Assembly (NCBI GenBank): GCA_015060075.1
Contig: SUZE01000004.1
Span: forward strand, 1 to 61,186
Reading direction: 5' to 3'
DNA length: 61,186 bases
DNA from: Rikenellaceae bacterium
GTDB lineage: Bacteria; Bacteroidota; Bacteroidia; Bacteroidales; Rikenellaceae
In this document: in pieces, positions 8,110 through 17,807 of the stretch
Layout of the letters: each line of letters starts with the position of its first letter
Position numbering within the stretch: the first letter of the stretch is position 1
Position numbers and translations under genes: made by a program
The notes under the pieces: model-generated
What the model was told of the DNA's origin: nothing
The model's input: only the letters and a program-made list of their open reading frames with translations
Databases searched by the model: none

Positions 8110-9936
8110 ATGGCTACCAAAACTACTATCGAAGTTCCCGTAGAGGAGCAGACTATTCAGAGTGAGATTACACCGCAAGTATGCGAGGAGCAGGTTGTTA
8201 CCGCAGCAGAGCCTCAGACCGAAGAGGTCGAAACTCCGACAAACGACATCGCCCGATTGAACAAGGAAGAGGTGCTTACACGCCTCGCCGAGAAGGTTTC
8301 GGAGGAGCCTTCCGCCGACTTGCGTAACGAAGTTGAAGCATTGAAGGTAGCATTTTATAAACTGCATCGTGCCGATATGGAGGCACGCCGCAAGGCATTC
8401 TTCGCAGAAAATGGTATCGATGCGGAGTACACCTACCAAACCGATGAGGCAGAGGTAAAATTCAAAGAGTTGTACAACATCTATCGTTCGAAGCGCGATG
8501 AGGCGACTGCCCTCTCTGACAAGGAGAAGGAGGAGAATTATCAGGCAAAACTCGCCGTTATCGAGGAGTTGAAGGCGTTAGTAGATTCAGAGGAGGCTCT
8601 TAACACCACTTTTGCAAAATTCCACGAGTTGCAGGCTCGTTGGCGCAACATCGGACAAGTTCCACAGGCAAAGGTTAGCGACCTATACGAAACTTACAAT
8701 CTCCATGTCGAGAACTTCTACGACTATGTAAAGATTAACAAGGAGTTGCGCGACCTCGACTGGAAACGCAATCTCGAAGCAAAAACCTCGCTTTGTGAGC
8801 AAGCCGAGGCTCTAACAGAAGTTGAAGCTATTATCGATGCCTTCCACAAGTTGCAGAAATTGCATGAGGAGTGGCGAGAGATAGGACCTGTTTCGATGGA
8901 GCACAAGGAGGCTTTATGGGAGCGATTTAAGGCTGCTTCAACAATCATCAACCGCCGCCATCAAGAGCATTTCGAGGGGATAAAGGCTGAACAACAGCAA
9001 AATTTAGAGCGCAAATCAGCTCTCTGCGAGGAGGTTGAAAAGATGGTTAGCGAGTCGGTTGCATCGCACAAGGCTTGGAATAAAGCAAGTGAGCGTTTGC
9101 AGGAGATTCAGGCAGAGTGGCGCACCATCGGTTTTGCGCCTAAAAAGGACAACAACAAAATCTACGACCGTTTCCGCACCGCTTGTAACAATTTCTTCGA
9201 AGCAAAGCACAATTTCTATGCTGAGGCAAAAGATGATATGGCGAAGAACTTGGAGGTAAAGAACTCTTTGTGTGAGCGTGCCGAGGCGATTGCCGAGCGT
9301 GAGGATTGGGCAAAGGCTACCGAGGAGTTATTGGCATTGCAGGCAGAATGGAAAAAGTCGGGTGCCGTAGCACGCAAATATACAGATGTTGTATGGAAGC
9401 GTTTCCGTGCCGCATGCGACAAGTTCTTCGAGCGCAAAGCACAGCACTTCTCTTCGGTTGATGGCGAATACAACTCAAATCTTACAGCAAAGCAGGCTCT
9501 GTTGGAGGAGATGGCTCAGGCAGTTGTAAAGTCGTTCGATGACATCAAGGAGTATCAACGCCGTTGGAGTGAAATCGGATTTGTGCCTATTCGCCACAAG
9601 GACGAGTTGCAGAAGCAATACAAAGCTGTCCTCGACAAATTGTTTGCAATGGTTCGCAGCGCAGACCGTGAGCAGCATCTCAACAAGTTCAAAAACAAGG
9701 TTGCTTCGATGCGTGAGGCGGGCGACAAGAGATTGCGTTCCGAGCGCGAGAAGTTGTATAATCGAGTAAAACAACTCGAACAGGAGATTCAAACGTTGGA
9801 AAATAACATCGGATTCTTTGCCAAGTCGAAGGGTGCCGAGTCGATGATTGCAGCCGTAGAGGAGAAGATTGCACGAGCAAAGCGCAATATGGCAGAGATT
9901 ATCGAGCAAGTAAAATTGATTGATTCACAAGAGTAA
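8110..9936 (+). CDS. DUF349 repeat protein
   Basis: A 608-residue cytoplasmic, highly charged helical protein. After an acidic N-terminal 60 residues it contains tandem DUF349 repeats of about 70-75 residues, each recognisable by a W-R-x-I/S-G pattern: ARWRNIGQVP, EEWREIGPVS, AEWRTIGFAP, AEWKKSGAVA, RRWSEIGFVP. Each is followed by an RFRxAxxxFF-type helix. A C-terminal coiled coil (YNRVKQLEQEIQTLENNI) closes it. DUF349 proteins are widespread in Bacteroidota and their function is not established. yidC follows 35 bases downstream, so the two may be co-transcribed. Confidence 0.92.
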   Translation: MATKTTIEVPVEEQTIQSEITPQVCEEQVVTAAEPQTEEVETPTNDIARLNKEEVLTRLAEKVSEEPSADLRNEVEALKVAFYKLHRADMEARRKAFFAENGIDAEYTYQTDEAEVKFKELYNIYRSKRDEATALSDKEKEENYQAKLAVIEELKALVDSEEALNTTFAKFHELQARWRNIGQVPQAKVSDLYETYNLHVENFYDYVKINKELRDLDWKRNLEAKTSLCEQAEALTEVEAIIDAFHKLQKLHEEWREIGPVSMEHKEALWERFKAASTIINRRHQEHFEGIKAEQQQNLERKSALCEEVEKMVSESVASHKAWNKASERLQEIQAEWRTIGFAPKKDNNKIYDRFRTACNNFFEAKHNFYAEAKDDMAKNLEVKNSLCERAEAIAEREDWAKATEELLALQAEWKKSGAVARKYTDVVWKRFRAACDKFFERKAQHFSSVDGEYNSNLTAKQALLEEMAQAVVKSFDDIKEYQRRWSEIGFVPIRHKDELQKQYKAVLDKLFAMVRSADREQHLNKFKNKVASMREAGDKRLRSEREKLYNRVKQLEQEIQTLENNIGFFAKSKGAESMIAAVEEKIARAKRNMAEIIEQVKLIDSQE

Positions 9937-9971
9937 CAATAGAAAAAAGCTGAAAATATTTATTACAAGCG

Positions 9972-11879
9972 ATGAAAGAGAATAAGAGTACGATTATAGG
10001 CTTTGTCCTAATGACCTTGGTATTCGTAGGATACATGTTCTATGCGAACTACCAGGCACAAAAACAACAAGAGGCTCAAATGGCAGCCCAAGTTGAGCAA
10101 CTCGCCGAGCAGGCTTCACAGGCACTCGACACTCCTACCGAGCAGAAAGCAGAGGCTGAAATCACAAAAACCGAGGGCAAAAAGAGCGATGCACCGAAGT
10201 TGGTGAGCGATGCCGAGAAGGTTGAAGAGGTTGTGGTTGAGAACGATGTAATGCAGATTCGTTTCTCGACACTCGGAGCGCAGATTATAGATGTAACACT
10301 GAAAGATTACACCAAGTACGCTCCGAAGGAGGAGCGCAACGAGTTGGTACATCTCTTTGCTCCTGAGTCGGCATACTTCAATATGTCGTACTATTTGAAA
10401 GAGAATATGCGCAATGTGGAGGTTGCCACCGCATACCGCAATTTCGAGTTGTTGCCCGTAGAGTCTTTGGGCGACAAAAAGGTCGTAACAATGCGTCTAC
10501 CCGTAGGAGAAGGCTCTATCGAGCACATCTACACCATCTATAACGAGCAGAAGCCTGAGCGCGACTACTTGGTAGACTTTGAGGTGCGTTTGAACAACCT
10601 TGCTCCGATGATGGCTAATCAGAAGAGCATTGCCGTAGAGTGGCGCAACCGTACATATCAAAACGAGCGCAGTTTCAAGAATGAGAACACCTACACCACC
10701 CTCGTATATCACTATCCGGGCGAGGGTGATGTTGAGGATTTAGGCATTTCGGAATCAACAAAGGAAGACGATATTGCAGCTTCGGTGGATTGGGTTTCGT
10801 TCAAGCAACAGTTCTTCTCATCGGCTCTTATCGGTCGCTCGGTAGTGTTGCGTCAGCCGCAGGTTTCGTTCGCTACAGCAGAGCCTAAGTCGGGATATAT
10901 CAAAGATTTTGCAATGTCATCTTCGGTAGATTATACACCGCAGACTACTCAATACGACTTCTCGTTCTACCTCGGTCCTAACAAGTTCTCGGTATTGAAG
11001 AAACTGACTGATAAGAATGGCGAGTCGCTCGAAATGGAGCGCATCATTCCACTCGGCTGGGTATTCTCGACATTCATCAGTCGTTGGGTTGTTATTCCGG
11101 TGTTTGATTTTTTGCAGAAGTATATCGCATCGTTTGGTCTTATCATCTTGATTTTGACCATATTGGTTAAGTTGGTAATCTTCCCTCTCACTTACAAGAG
11201 TTACCTTTCGACCGCCAAGATGCGCGTTATCAAGCCTGAGATTGACGCTTTGAATGCAAAATACCCTCGTCAGGAGGACGCTATGAAGAAGCAACAGGAG
11301 ATGATGGCACTCTACAACAAGGCAGGTATTAGTCCTATGGGAGGTTGTTTGCCGATGTTAATTCAGATGCCTATTCTGATTGCGATGTTCCGTTTTTTCC
11401 CAGCAAGTATCGAGTTGCGTGGTAAGTCGTTCTTGTGGAGCGATGACCTCTCTTCGTATGATAGTATTCTCGATTTGCCGTTCAACATCCCGTTCTATGG
11501 TGACCATATCTCGCTGTTCTGTTTGTTGATGACTATTGTGATGTTCGTATACTCGTATATCAACTATCAGCAGCAGGGTGCAGCACAACCTCAAATGGCA
11601 GGTATGAAGTTTATGACCGTCTACATGATGCCTGCGATGATGTTGTTCTGGTTCAACGACTATGCAAGTGGTCTTTGCTACTACTACCTCTTGTCAAACC
11701 TCTTTACCATCTTGCAAACAACCATTATCCGCTTCACCTTGAATGACGATAAGATTCGCGCAAAGATGAACTCTCACGCAAAAAATACGAAGGGTAAGAA
11801 ATCTCGTTTCCAGCAGCGTTATGAGGAGTTGGTAAAGCAGGCAGAGGCTCAGCAAGCGCAACAGTCAAAGCGTAAGTAA
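9972..11879 (+). CDS. yidC: Membrane protein insertase YidC
   Basis: YidC (Oxa1/Alb3 family) inserts and folds inner-membrane proteins alone or with SecYEG. The 635-residue protein begins with a membrane segment (TIIGFVLMTLVFVGYMFYAN). A large periplasmic beta domain follows (about 80-355). The conserved insertase core covers about 360-590, with four further membrane segments (including ASFGLIILILTILVKLVIF and GGCLPMLIQMPILIAMFRFF). A basic, Gln-rich cytoplasmic tail (KGKKSRFQQRYEE ... QQAQQSKRK) is typical of ribosome contact. The exonuclease gene starts 7 bases after its stop, indicating an operon. Confidence 0.97.
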   Translation: MKENKSTIIGFVLMTLVFVGYMFYANYQAQKQQEAQMAAQVEQLAEQASQALDTPTEQKAEAEITKTEGKKSDAPKLVSDAEKVEEVVVENDVMQIRFSTLGAQIIDVTLKDYTKYAPKEERNELVHLFAPESAYFNMSYYLKENMRNVEVATAYRNFELLPVESLGDKKVVTMRLPVGEGSIEHIYTIYNEQKPERDYLVDFEVRLNNLAPMMANQKSIAVEWRNRTYQNERSFKNENTYTTLVYHYPGEGDVEDLGISESTKEDDIAASVDWVSFKQQFFSSALIGRSVVLRQPQVSFATAEPKSGYIKDFAMSSSVDYTPQTTQYDFSFYLGPNKFSVLKKLTDKNGESLEMERIIPLGWVFSTFISRWVVIPVFDFLQKYIASFGLIILILTILVKLVIFPLTYKSYLSTAKMRVIKPEIDALNAKYPRQEDAMKKQQEMMALYNKAGISPMGGCLPMLIQMPILIAMFRFFPASIELRGKSFLWSDDLSSYDSILDLPFNIPFYGDHISLFCLLMTIVMFVYSYINYQQQGAAQPQMAGMKFMTVYMMPAMMLFWFNDYASGLCYYYLLSNLFTILQTTIIRFTLNDDKIRAKMNSHAKNTKGKKSRFQQRYEELVKQAEAQQAQQSKRK

Positions 11880-11886
11880 TTTTGCA

Positions 11887-12459
11887 ATGGGGTTTGTAGC
11901 AAGCATATCCAATGACGAGGTTGCTGCATTGGAAGCAGTACACTTTGATGGACGCATCGTGGTAGTGGATACCACTGATGCGCTCGCCAAGGCGTGCAAA
12001 GAACTTTCACAGCACAATCTTATAGGTTTCGACACCGAAACACGCCCCTCGTTCACTGCGGGAGTGACAAATAAGGTATCGTTGATACAACTCTCGACAG
12101 AAGAGTGCTGCTACCTTATCCGACTAAACAAGTTGCCTCTATCCCGTGAAATTTTAGCAATATTGTCGAGCGATAAGATTCGCAAAGTAGGTGCTGATGT
12201 CAAGAATGATATTACGGCACTCAATCGCTTGCGCCACTTCACCGCAAAGGGATTTATCGACTTGCAAGATGAGGTTGTAAAGTATGGTATTGAGGATAAA
12301 AGTCTTCGCAAAATCTCGGGCATTATCCTCGGCAAGAAGGTATCGAAGGCTCAACGCCTATCCAATTGGGCTGCCAAGCAGCTCACGCCTCAACAACAAA
12401 TGTATGCTGCTACCGATGCGTGGGTATGTATTGAAATCTATAACAGACTGACGAAATAA
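11887..12459 (+). CDS. DEDDy 3'-5' exonuclease (RNase D-like)
   Basis: A single-domain 190-residue nuclease of the RNase D/WRN exonuclease fold. The three exo motifs are visible: Exo I LIGFDTETRP (DxE), Exo II around KVGADVKNDITAL, and Exo III YAATDAWVCIEIY (YxxxD, DEDDy type). There is no HRDC domain, so it is shorter than true RNase D and resembles the stand-alone 3'-5' exonucleases common in Bacteroidota. RNA or DNA preference is not decidable from sequence. The last codons and the TAA form a perfect hairpin. Confidence 0.9.
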   Translation: MGFVASISNDEVAALEAVHFDGRIVVVDTTDALAKACKELSQHNLIGFDTETRPSFTAGVTNKVSLIQLSTEECCYLIRLNKLPLSREILAILSSDKIRKVGADVKNDITALNRLRHFTAKGFIDLQDEVVKYGIEDKSLRKISGIILGKKVSKAQRLSNWAAKQLTPQQQMYAATDAWVCIEIYNRLTK

Positions 12460-12474
12460 TTTCGTCAGTCTTTA
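12446..12474 (+). terminator. Terminator-like hairpin with the stop codon as its loop
   Basis: An 11-bp perfect stem GACTGACGAAA / TTTCGTCAGTC encloses exactly the exonuclease stop codon TAA and is followed by TTTA. The weak U-run suggests partial termination or 3'-end protection before the MATE gene. Confidence 0.55.
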
Positions 12475-12487
12475 CATAACACCAACA

Positions 12488-13813
12488 ATGAACAAAGAGA
12501 TATTCCGCATAGCCATACCAAATATAATTTCCAACATAACCGTTCCTCTGATGGGATTGGTTTCAACCGGCATTGTCGGTATGGATAGTGGTTCAGCTGA
12601 GGTTATCGGAGCATTGGCACTCGGAGTATCAATCTTCAACTTTATCTATTGGAACTGCTCATTTATCCGTATGGGAACAAGCGGATTGACTGCACAGGCC
12701 TACGGTGCAGGCGATTTCCACGAAACAACGGCAATGCTTGTACGAGCAGTAGTTATATCGTTGGTTCTTAGCGCAATAGTACTCATATTTCAACGACCTC
12801 TCGGAGAGTTATCACTATGGCTGATGGGTGGCAATGAGGTTGTTGCAGACTACTTCTTCGCTCGAATTTGGGCAGTGCCGGCAGGTATCTTGTTATTCGG
12901 CTTGTATGGTTGGTTTGTGGGTATGCAGAATGGAGTTATTCCGATGGCGGTATCAATCACCGTTAATGGGCTACACATCTTGTTCGGCTGGTGGTTTGTC
13001 TATTCGTTCGACCTCGGCATTGTCGGCATTGCCTACGCCTCGGTCGTGTCGCAGTGGATAGGTTTGGTGCTTGCGAGTGCGCTTATATTCATTTTCTTCC
13101 GCAAGACAATGCGACCAATAGTCCTGCGCGAGGTGTTGAACTTCGCATCGATGAAGCGATTTTTCAAGGTCAATGGCGATATTATTGTCCGCACATTCTG
13201 TAATGTGGGAGTATATACCTTCTTTACCGCCGCCTCGGCACGAATGGGAGATGCAGCTATTTTGGCGGTAAACAGCGTGCTGATGCAGCTGTTGATGTTG
13301 TTCTCCTATATGAACGATGGCTTTGCCTATGCCGCAGAGGCTATGACAGGTCGTTTTATCGGAGCAAAAGATTTGCCTTCACTCAAAAAGTGTCTGCGTT
13401 ACTGCGTAGTATGGACCTTCGCCACCGCAGCCGTTGCCATAACACTATATCTCGCAGGTTGGGAGGAGTTGTTTACTGCCTTCCTGGGCAGTGGCACAGA
13501 GGAGGAACTGACAAAAGTTTTGGCGGTTGCCAAGCGATATATCGGTTGGATTGTAGTTATTCCGCTATTTGCCGCTATGCCGTTTATGTTAGACGGAGTA
13601 TATGCCGGAGCAACTCTTACACGAGCAATGCGCAACTCAATGGTGTGGGCGACAATCATATTTTTCGCCGTCTATTATGCCCTACTGTCCCTTATCGGCA
13701 ACGATGCGTTGTGGTTAGCATTTTTGATGTATATAATCTTCCGCCTTGTGCTGCAATACTTTATGGCGGATAGGTTGAAAGATATTTATCGTCAAATAGA
13801 AAAAATAGCATAG
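12488..13813 (+). CDS. MATE-family efflux transporter
   Basis: A 441-residue polytopic protein with about 12 membrane segments in two homologous halves. It starts MNKEIFRIAIPNIISNITVPLMGLVSTGIVG, the typical MATE N-terminus (PN.. then P near TM1). The DinF/NorM-like subfamily exports cationic compounds using Na+ or H+; the substrate is not readable here. It follows the exonuclease gene by 28 bases across a weak terminator. Confidence 0.92.
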   Translation: MNKEIFRIAIPNIISNITVPLMGLVSTGIVGMDSGSAEVIGALALGVSIFNFIYWNCSFIRMGTSGLTAQAYGAGDFHETTAMLVRAVVISLVLSAIVLIFQRPLGELSLWLMGGNEVVADYFFARIWAVPAGILLFGLYGWFVGMQNGVIPMAVSITVNGLHILFGWWFVYSFDLGIVGIAYASVVSQWIGLVLASALIFIFFRKTMRPIVLREVLNFASMKRFFKVNGDIIVRTFCNVGVYTFFTAASARMGDAAILAVNSVLMQLLMLFSYMNDGFAYAAEAMTGRFIGAKDLPSLKKCLRYCVVWTFATAAVAITLYLAGWEELFTAFLGSGTEEELTKVLAVAKRYIGWIVVIPLFAAMPFMLDGVYAGATLTRAMRNSMVWATIIFFAVYYALLSLIGNDALWLAFLMYIIFRLVLQYFMADRLKDIYRQIEKIA

Positions 13814-13842
13814 TGATATACCTATTTTTGGAATAGAATCGT

Positions 13843-13850
13843 TATCTTTG
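13843..13850 (+). promoter_or_regulatory. -7 box of the hpt-queE-ftsB operon
   Basis: TATCTTTG 25 bases before the hpt start. The nearest TTTG is only 12 bases upstream, shorter than the usual 19-20, so only the -7 element is claimed. Confidence 0.5.
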
Positions 13851-13875
13851 CATTTACAAAAAAACTCGAAATACA

Positions 13876-14424
13876 ATGAAACAGAGAGTTACCCTTTACG
13901 ACAAGACCTTTGAGGTTATGATTCCGGCTGAGGATATTGACAAGGCAGTAGCAAAGGTTGCCGAGCGTCTGAATAGCGACTACGCATCGGCTCAAAAGCC
14001 ACCTATCTTCGTAGGAGTTTTGAGTGGAGCATATATGTTCCTTGCCGACCTTGTGCGCAAAACGACATTCGACAATGAAGTTACCTTCGTGCAGATTTCA
14101 TCGTATGCAGGAACTCAATCAACCGGCACCATCACACAAAAACTCGGTATCGATTTCGATATCGAAGGTCGTGACATCATCATTGTAGAAGATATTGTTG
14201 AGACGGGACACAGCATCAACCACATGTTGAACTATATTCGTTCGTTCAATCCAAACTCGGTTGAAGTCTGCACACTCTTTTTCAAACCCGAGAAATATCT
14301 CTACGATATGCCTATCAAGTATTGTGCAATGGAGATAGGCAATGAGTTTATCGTAGGTTACGGACTTGACTATGACCAGATTGGTCGAAACCTCAAAGAT
14401 ATATATGTTTTAGCCAATGAGTAA
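13876..14424 (+). CDS. hpt: Hypoxanthine phosphoribosyltransferase
   Basis: Purine salvage enzyme joining hypoxanthine (or guanine) to PRPP. At 182 residues it has the family's usual length. The PRPP-binding loop IIIVEDIVETGHS lies at about 101-113 and the N-terminal flexible-loop segment GVLSGAYMFLADL at 47-59. The queE start overlaps its 3' end by 8 bases, so translation is probably coupled. Confidence 0.93.
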   Translation: MKQRVTLYDKTFEVMIPAEDIDKAVAKVAERLNSDYASAQKPPIFVGVLSGAYMFLADLVRKTTFDNEVTFVQISSYAGTQSTGTITQKLGIDFDIEGRDIIIVEDIVETGHSINHMLNYIRSFNPNSVEVCTLFFKPEKYLYDMPIKYCAMEIGNEFIVGYGLDYDQIGRNLKDIYVLANE

Positions 14425-15043
14425 CGAGGCTATATTGGAGGGCGGTCGTAAACTGCCACTCGTAGAGGATTTCTACACAATTCAGGGCGAGGGCTTTCAC
14501 ACAGGAAAGCCCGCCTATTTTATTCGCCTTGGTGGTTGCGATGTTGGGTGTGCATGGTGCGATGCCAAGTATACATGGAATCCTCGCATGTATCCTCCAA
14601 CCCCTATCGAGGAGATTGTCGAGCGTGCCGTAGCGTGCGCAGCACAATCCATCGTTATTACGGGCGGAGAGCCTCTGCTCTACCCTCTCGATTACCTGAC
14701 TCAGGCGCTCAAAGAGCGAGGTTTGGCAATATTTCTCGAAACCTCAGGTTCGCACCCATTCTCGGGCGAGTTCGATTGGGTATGTCTTTCACCAAAGCGT
14801 AAGTCGGCACCTCTCGAAGAGGCTTATGGTCGTGCCGATGAGTTGAAGGTAATTATTCAGAGTGAGGAGGACTTAAAGTGGGCAGAGGAGTGTGCCGCAA
14901 AGGTTAGCGATAGGTGCCTGCTCTTTTTACAGCCAGAATGGAGTGTGTCGGAACAGGTTATGCCGACTCTTGTAGAGTATGCCAAACGCAATCCTCGTTG
15001 GAGCATTTCCATTCAGAGTCACAAATATATGCGAATACCATAA
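14417..15043 (+). CDS. queE: 7-carboxy-7-deazaguanine synthase
   Basis: Radical SAM enzyme of the queuosine/preQ0 pathway, converting 6-carboxytetrahydropterin to 7-carboxy-7-deazaguanine. The cluster-binding CX3CX2C motif is C41, C45, C48 (GGCDVGCAWCDAKYTW). The preceding QGEGFHTGKPAYFIRL and the following ITGGEPLLYP (SAM-binding GGE) are characteristic. It has 208 residues and starts 8 bases inside hpt. The other queuosine genes are not in the window. Confidence 0.94.
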   Translation: MSNEAILEGGRKLPLVEDFYTIQGEGFHTGKPAYFIRLGGCDVGCAWCDAKYTWNPRMYPPTPIEEIVERAVACAAQSIVITGGEPLLYPLDYLTQALKERGLAIFLETSGSHPFSGEFDWVCLSPKRKSAPLEEAYGRADELKVIIQSEEDLKWAEECAAKVSDRCLLFLQPEWSVSEQVMPTLVEYAKRNPRWSISIQSHKYMRIP

Positions 15044-15055
15044 TCGTTAAACTCC

Positions 15056-15370
15056 ATGAAGTTCGGTAAGCGAGTAAGTAAGCAGGTCGAAAAGGGTATC
15101 AGCAAAGGCAAGGAGTATGCATGGCGTATAATCCTTGTTTCGGTTGTTGTGCTTGGACTTATTCTTATTGGTCGTCCACTTATCTCCCTTATACGCACCT
15201 CTCTTGAAATTCGTGAACTTAACAGAGAAAAAGCTATCTACGAGGCGGAGATTCGCCGTGACAGCATTCTTATAGAAAATCTGAAAAACGATGAATTCTT
15301 GGAGCAATATACCCGCGAAAAGTATTTTATGCAGGGCAAAGGCGAACAGGTATTTATCGTAGAGGACTAA
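15056..15370 (+). CDS. FtsB/DivIC-like septum formation protein
   Basis: A small bitopic membrane protein of 104 residues: basic N-terminus (KFGKRVSKQVEKGISKGKEYAW), one membrane helix at about 24-47, then a periplasmic coiled coil (IRELNREKAIYEAEIRRDSILIENLKN). It ends EQYTREKYFMQGKGEQVFIVED, the typical DivIC/FtsB ending. It would act in the FtsQLB divisome subcomplex. Its last four bases overlap the end of thiL on the opposite strand. Confidence 0.88.
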   Translation: MKFGKRVSKQVEKGISKGKEYAWRIILVSVVVLGLILIGRPLISLIRTSLEIRELNREKAIYEAEIRRDSILIENLKNDEFLEQYTREKYFMQGKGEQVFIVED

Positions 15371-16347
15371 TCTTCAAAACCGAAGTGGTTATATCCGCCT
15401 ACCCAATCGTGGATATAGGTAACATCTCCTTTTTCGCTCTCCCAGCCAATATAATAGCAGTCGTAATTCGGGCGCACTACTCTACCAATTTTATATAGAG
15501 GTTTTCCAAATTGCTCCTCGAAGCGTTGCGCCAACTCCTTGGCTTCGCACTTATCAACCGTAAAAATCAATTGATAATCCTCGCCGCCACAAATAGCATC
15601 TTGGAACGAAGCACCGCGAGCAATAGGAATATTTTGTTCCGATATTATTGCACCCCTCTTTGACTTGTCGAGAATATGTTGGAGGTCCGAGGCTATACCA
15701 TCTGAAATATCAGCCATGGCGTGAACAGATGCTTGCTGTCCGAGCCACTCACCCTCTCGCACTTGGGCTTCGGGCATCAAATGTAGTTTGGCATTGCGGG
15801 TTGATAGTCTTCCTTCTAACACATCTCGCAAACCTGCTGCCGATGCGCCCAACTTGCCCGTAACCATTACAACATCGCCAACTTTGGCGGCTGAACGGCG
15901 TTTTATGTTCGCCATTGGCGCACGACCAATAGCCGTTACGCTTATGCAGACACCCGATTTTGAACCTACGGTATCTCCTCCAACGAGTTTTACGCCGTAT
16001 TTCTTAGATGCCTTTTTGTAGCCACGCATAAACTCCGCAGACCACTCGCCAAACTTATCATTTGGCAGAGCCAACGACAATAATGTAGCCACAGGCTTCG
16101 CTCCCATAGCCGCCACATCGCTGATATTTACCATCAACGACTTGTAGCCAATCTGAAATGGAGTACTTTTGTCGGTCAAAAAGTGAATATTCTCGTTGAG
16201 CATATCCGAAGTAAAGACCAATGCCTCGTCATCGCCGATAGGCAATACTGCGCAATCATCGCCAATGCCCTCAAATCCATTGTTCGGCATCGAGCGAAAC
16301 ATCTCACTAATAGACTCTATAAAATCAAACTCTCCGTACACTCTCAT
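15367..16347 (-). CDS. thiL: Thiamine-monophosphate kinase
   Basis: Phosphorylates thiamine monophosphate to the active diphosphate. The start is set at 16347 (MRVYGEFDFIESI), overlapping the flippase stop as ATGA. An open frame extends further upstream but is the flippase gene read in another frame. The 326-residue protein shows IGDDCAVLPIG (Mg-ATP), LVGGDTVGSKSGVCISVTAIG and MADISDGIASDLQHIL, all typical ThiL/PurM-superfamily motifs. It is last in the aroQ-flippase-thiL run. Confidence 0.94.
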   Translation of the reverse strand: MRVYGEFDFIESISEMFRSMPNNGFEGIGDDCAVLPIGDDEALVFTSDMLNENIHFLTDKSTPFQIGYKSLMVNISDVAAMGAKPVATLLSLALPNDKFGEWSAEFMRGYKKASKKYGVKLVGGDTVGSKSGVCISVTAIGRAPMANIKRRSAAKVGDVVMVTGKLGASAAGLRDVLEGRLSTRNAKLHLMPEAQVREGEWLGQQASVHAMADISDGIASDLQHILDKSKRGAIISEQNIPIARGASFQDAICGGEDYQLIFTVDKCEAKELAQRFEEQFGKPLYKIGRVVRPNYDCYYIGWESEKGDVTYIHDWVGGYNHFGFED

Positions 16348-17792
16348 CGTTTCAGCACCCCTGTAATAGTTGATACAAACTCCTTCAACGCTTCCAAACG
16401 GCATATCCACGCACCAAGCGCATATATGATTACACCTGTTGCAATCTGCAAGAGTAATTGCCAAATAGGAGCAAAATCGCCACTGTAATACCCTACTGCC
16501 TTCACTGCTGCATACATCACCACCGTAAGGAGCAACGAAGGAAGCAGTGTACATATCATCTGCCACCACGAGAGCGCAGTATAATGCCTTGTTGCAGCGA
16601 AGTTTACAATAAACTCCACCAAGGTCATCGCCACCAAACCGTATGCAATAGCCATTGTCGAGTACGGAATGGTCAAAGCCAAAACCGCCGTCATTATCGC
16701 CTTTTTCAGTAACTCCAAGCGGAAAATAATCGAACCGTTACTATGCACCTTCAAGACATTGTAGGCGACCATCGACAACGGATAGAATACTCCTGCAAGG
16801 GCAATAATCTCGAAATATGGTACGGTAGGCAGCCACTTTTCGCCCAGCAACACCCTGAACAGTGGCTCGGCAACAGCCGACATGCCCACCGAAACAGGAG
16901 CCATTACAAAGATATTTATCAGCAAAACTTTACGGAAACTCTCGGCAAATTTCGCCGTATCGTCTTTGATTTTCGCCAATGCAGGATATGTTACCGACTG
17001 TACTGACAAAACCGCTGACTGCACGGGTAAGTCTTTGATTTTCTGCGCTTGATTGAAATAGCCGAGTGTATCTGCCGAATAGACCTTGCCGATAAAGAGT
17101 TGTGCTACATTGTTATATACCGCAGCAACAATATCGGTGGACATCAGCCTAAACGAAAACGGTGCCATCTCTCGCCAAGCCGCACCATTGAACGAGCCTT
17201 CACCTCTCCAATCTCCTCGCCACCACAATAAGAGCGCCTTCACACCCATAACCATCAGTCGCTGCGCAACCAATGCCCAAACTCCTCCACCGCAAACGGC
17301 AACAACAATCGCCGTTACACCAGCGGCAAGCGATGCAAGAAAGTTAATTCGGGACAGAACACCAAAACGAAACTCACGAGATAGTTTTGTATTTTGAATT
17401 ATACCGAGAGCATTGAGTGGTAACAACAAAAACAGTACGGGGGCTATTTCTGAAATAACCACCAAATCGTAGTAGCGAGCCAGCAATGGCGACAACGCAG
17501 TCAAAAGCAGATATAACACCAACGACACCGCCATATTGAAGGCGAAAACCGACTTATAGTCATCGTTTGTCGGCTCCTTCTTGCGCAACAATGTCTGCGA
17601 GAAGCCGCTATCAACAACTACCAACGCCACCGCTGTAAAGAAGGTTAATATAGCCATAACGCCGAAATCCTCCGGCACAAGCAATCGAGCCACAACGATA
17701 CTTACGACCATTTGCAACAGCATAGAGCAAACCTTTTCGGCTACGCTCCACGCAACACCTGTTGCCACTTGGTCGATAAGACGGCTCTTCAT
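16344..17792 (-). CDS. Polysaccharide flippase, MOP superfamily (WzxC-like)
   Basis: A 482-residue protein with about 12-14 membrane helices. It starts MKSRLIDQVATGVAWSVAEKV and continues SIVVARLLVPEDFGVMAI, the pattern of the Polysacc_synt_3 (WzxC/AmsL/lipopolysaccharide exporter) group. It probably flips a lipid-linked saccharide across the inner membrane. No glycosyltransferase lies beside it, so the saccharide is unknown. It begins 15 bases after aroQ and overlaps thiL by four bases. Confidence 0.9.
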   Translation of the reverse strand: MKSRLIDQVATGVAWSVAEKVCSMLLQMVVSIVVARLLVPEDFGVMAILTFFTAVALVVVDSGFSQTLLRKKEPTNDDYKSVFAFNMAVSLVLYLLLTALSPLLARYYDLVVISEIAPVLFLLLPLNALGIIQNTKLSREFRFGVLSRINFLASLAAGVTAIVVAVCGGGVWALVAQRLMVMGVKALLLWWRGDWRGEGSFNGAAWREMAPFSFRLMSTDIVAAVYNNVAQLFIGKVYSADTLGYFNQAQKIKDLPVQSAVLSVQSVTYPALAKIKDDTAKFAESFRKVLLINIFVMAPVSVGMSAVAEPLFRVLLGEKWLPTVPYFEIIALAGVFYPLSMVAYNVLKVHSNGSIIFRLELLKKAIMTAVLALTIPYSTMAIAYGLVAMTLVEFIVNFAATRHYTALSWWQMICTLLPSLLLTVVMYAAVKAVGYYSGDFAPIWQLLLQIATGVIIYALGAWICRLEALKEFVSTITGVLKR

Positions 17793-17807
17793 ATTTCGGG
17801 TGTGATT

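Noticed and set aside
13821..13850. Full promoter with TTTG box before hpt
   Set aside because: The TTTG is only 12 bases from the -7 box instead of 19-20, so only the -7 element was annotated. The ligA upstream region (TTTG 12 bases before TAACTTTA) was left out for the same reason.
16348..16569. Longer start for thiL (74 extra residues)
   Set aside because: The extension is the flippase gene read in another frame; the ThiL family begins near MRVYGEFDFIE and the ATGA overlap fits an operon.
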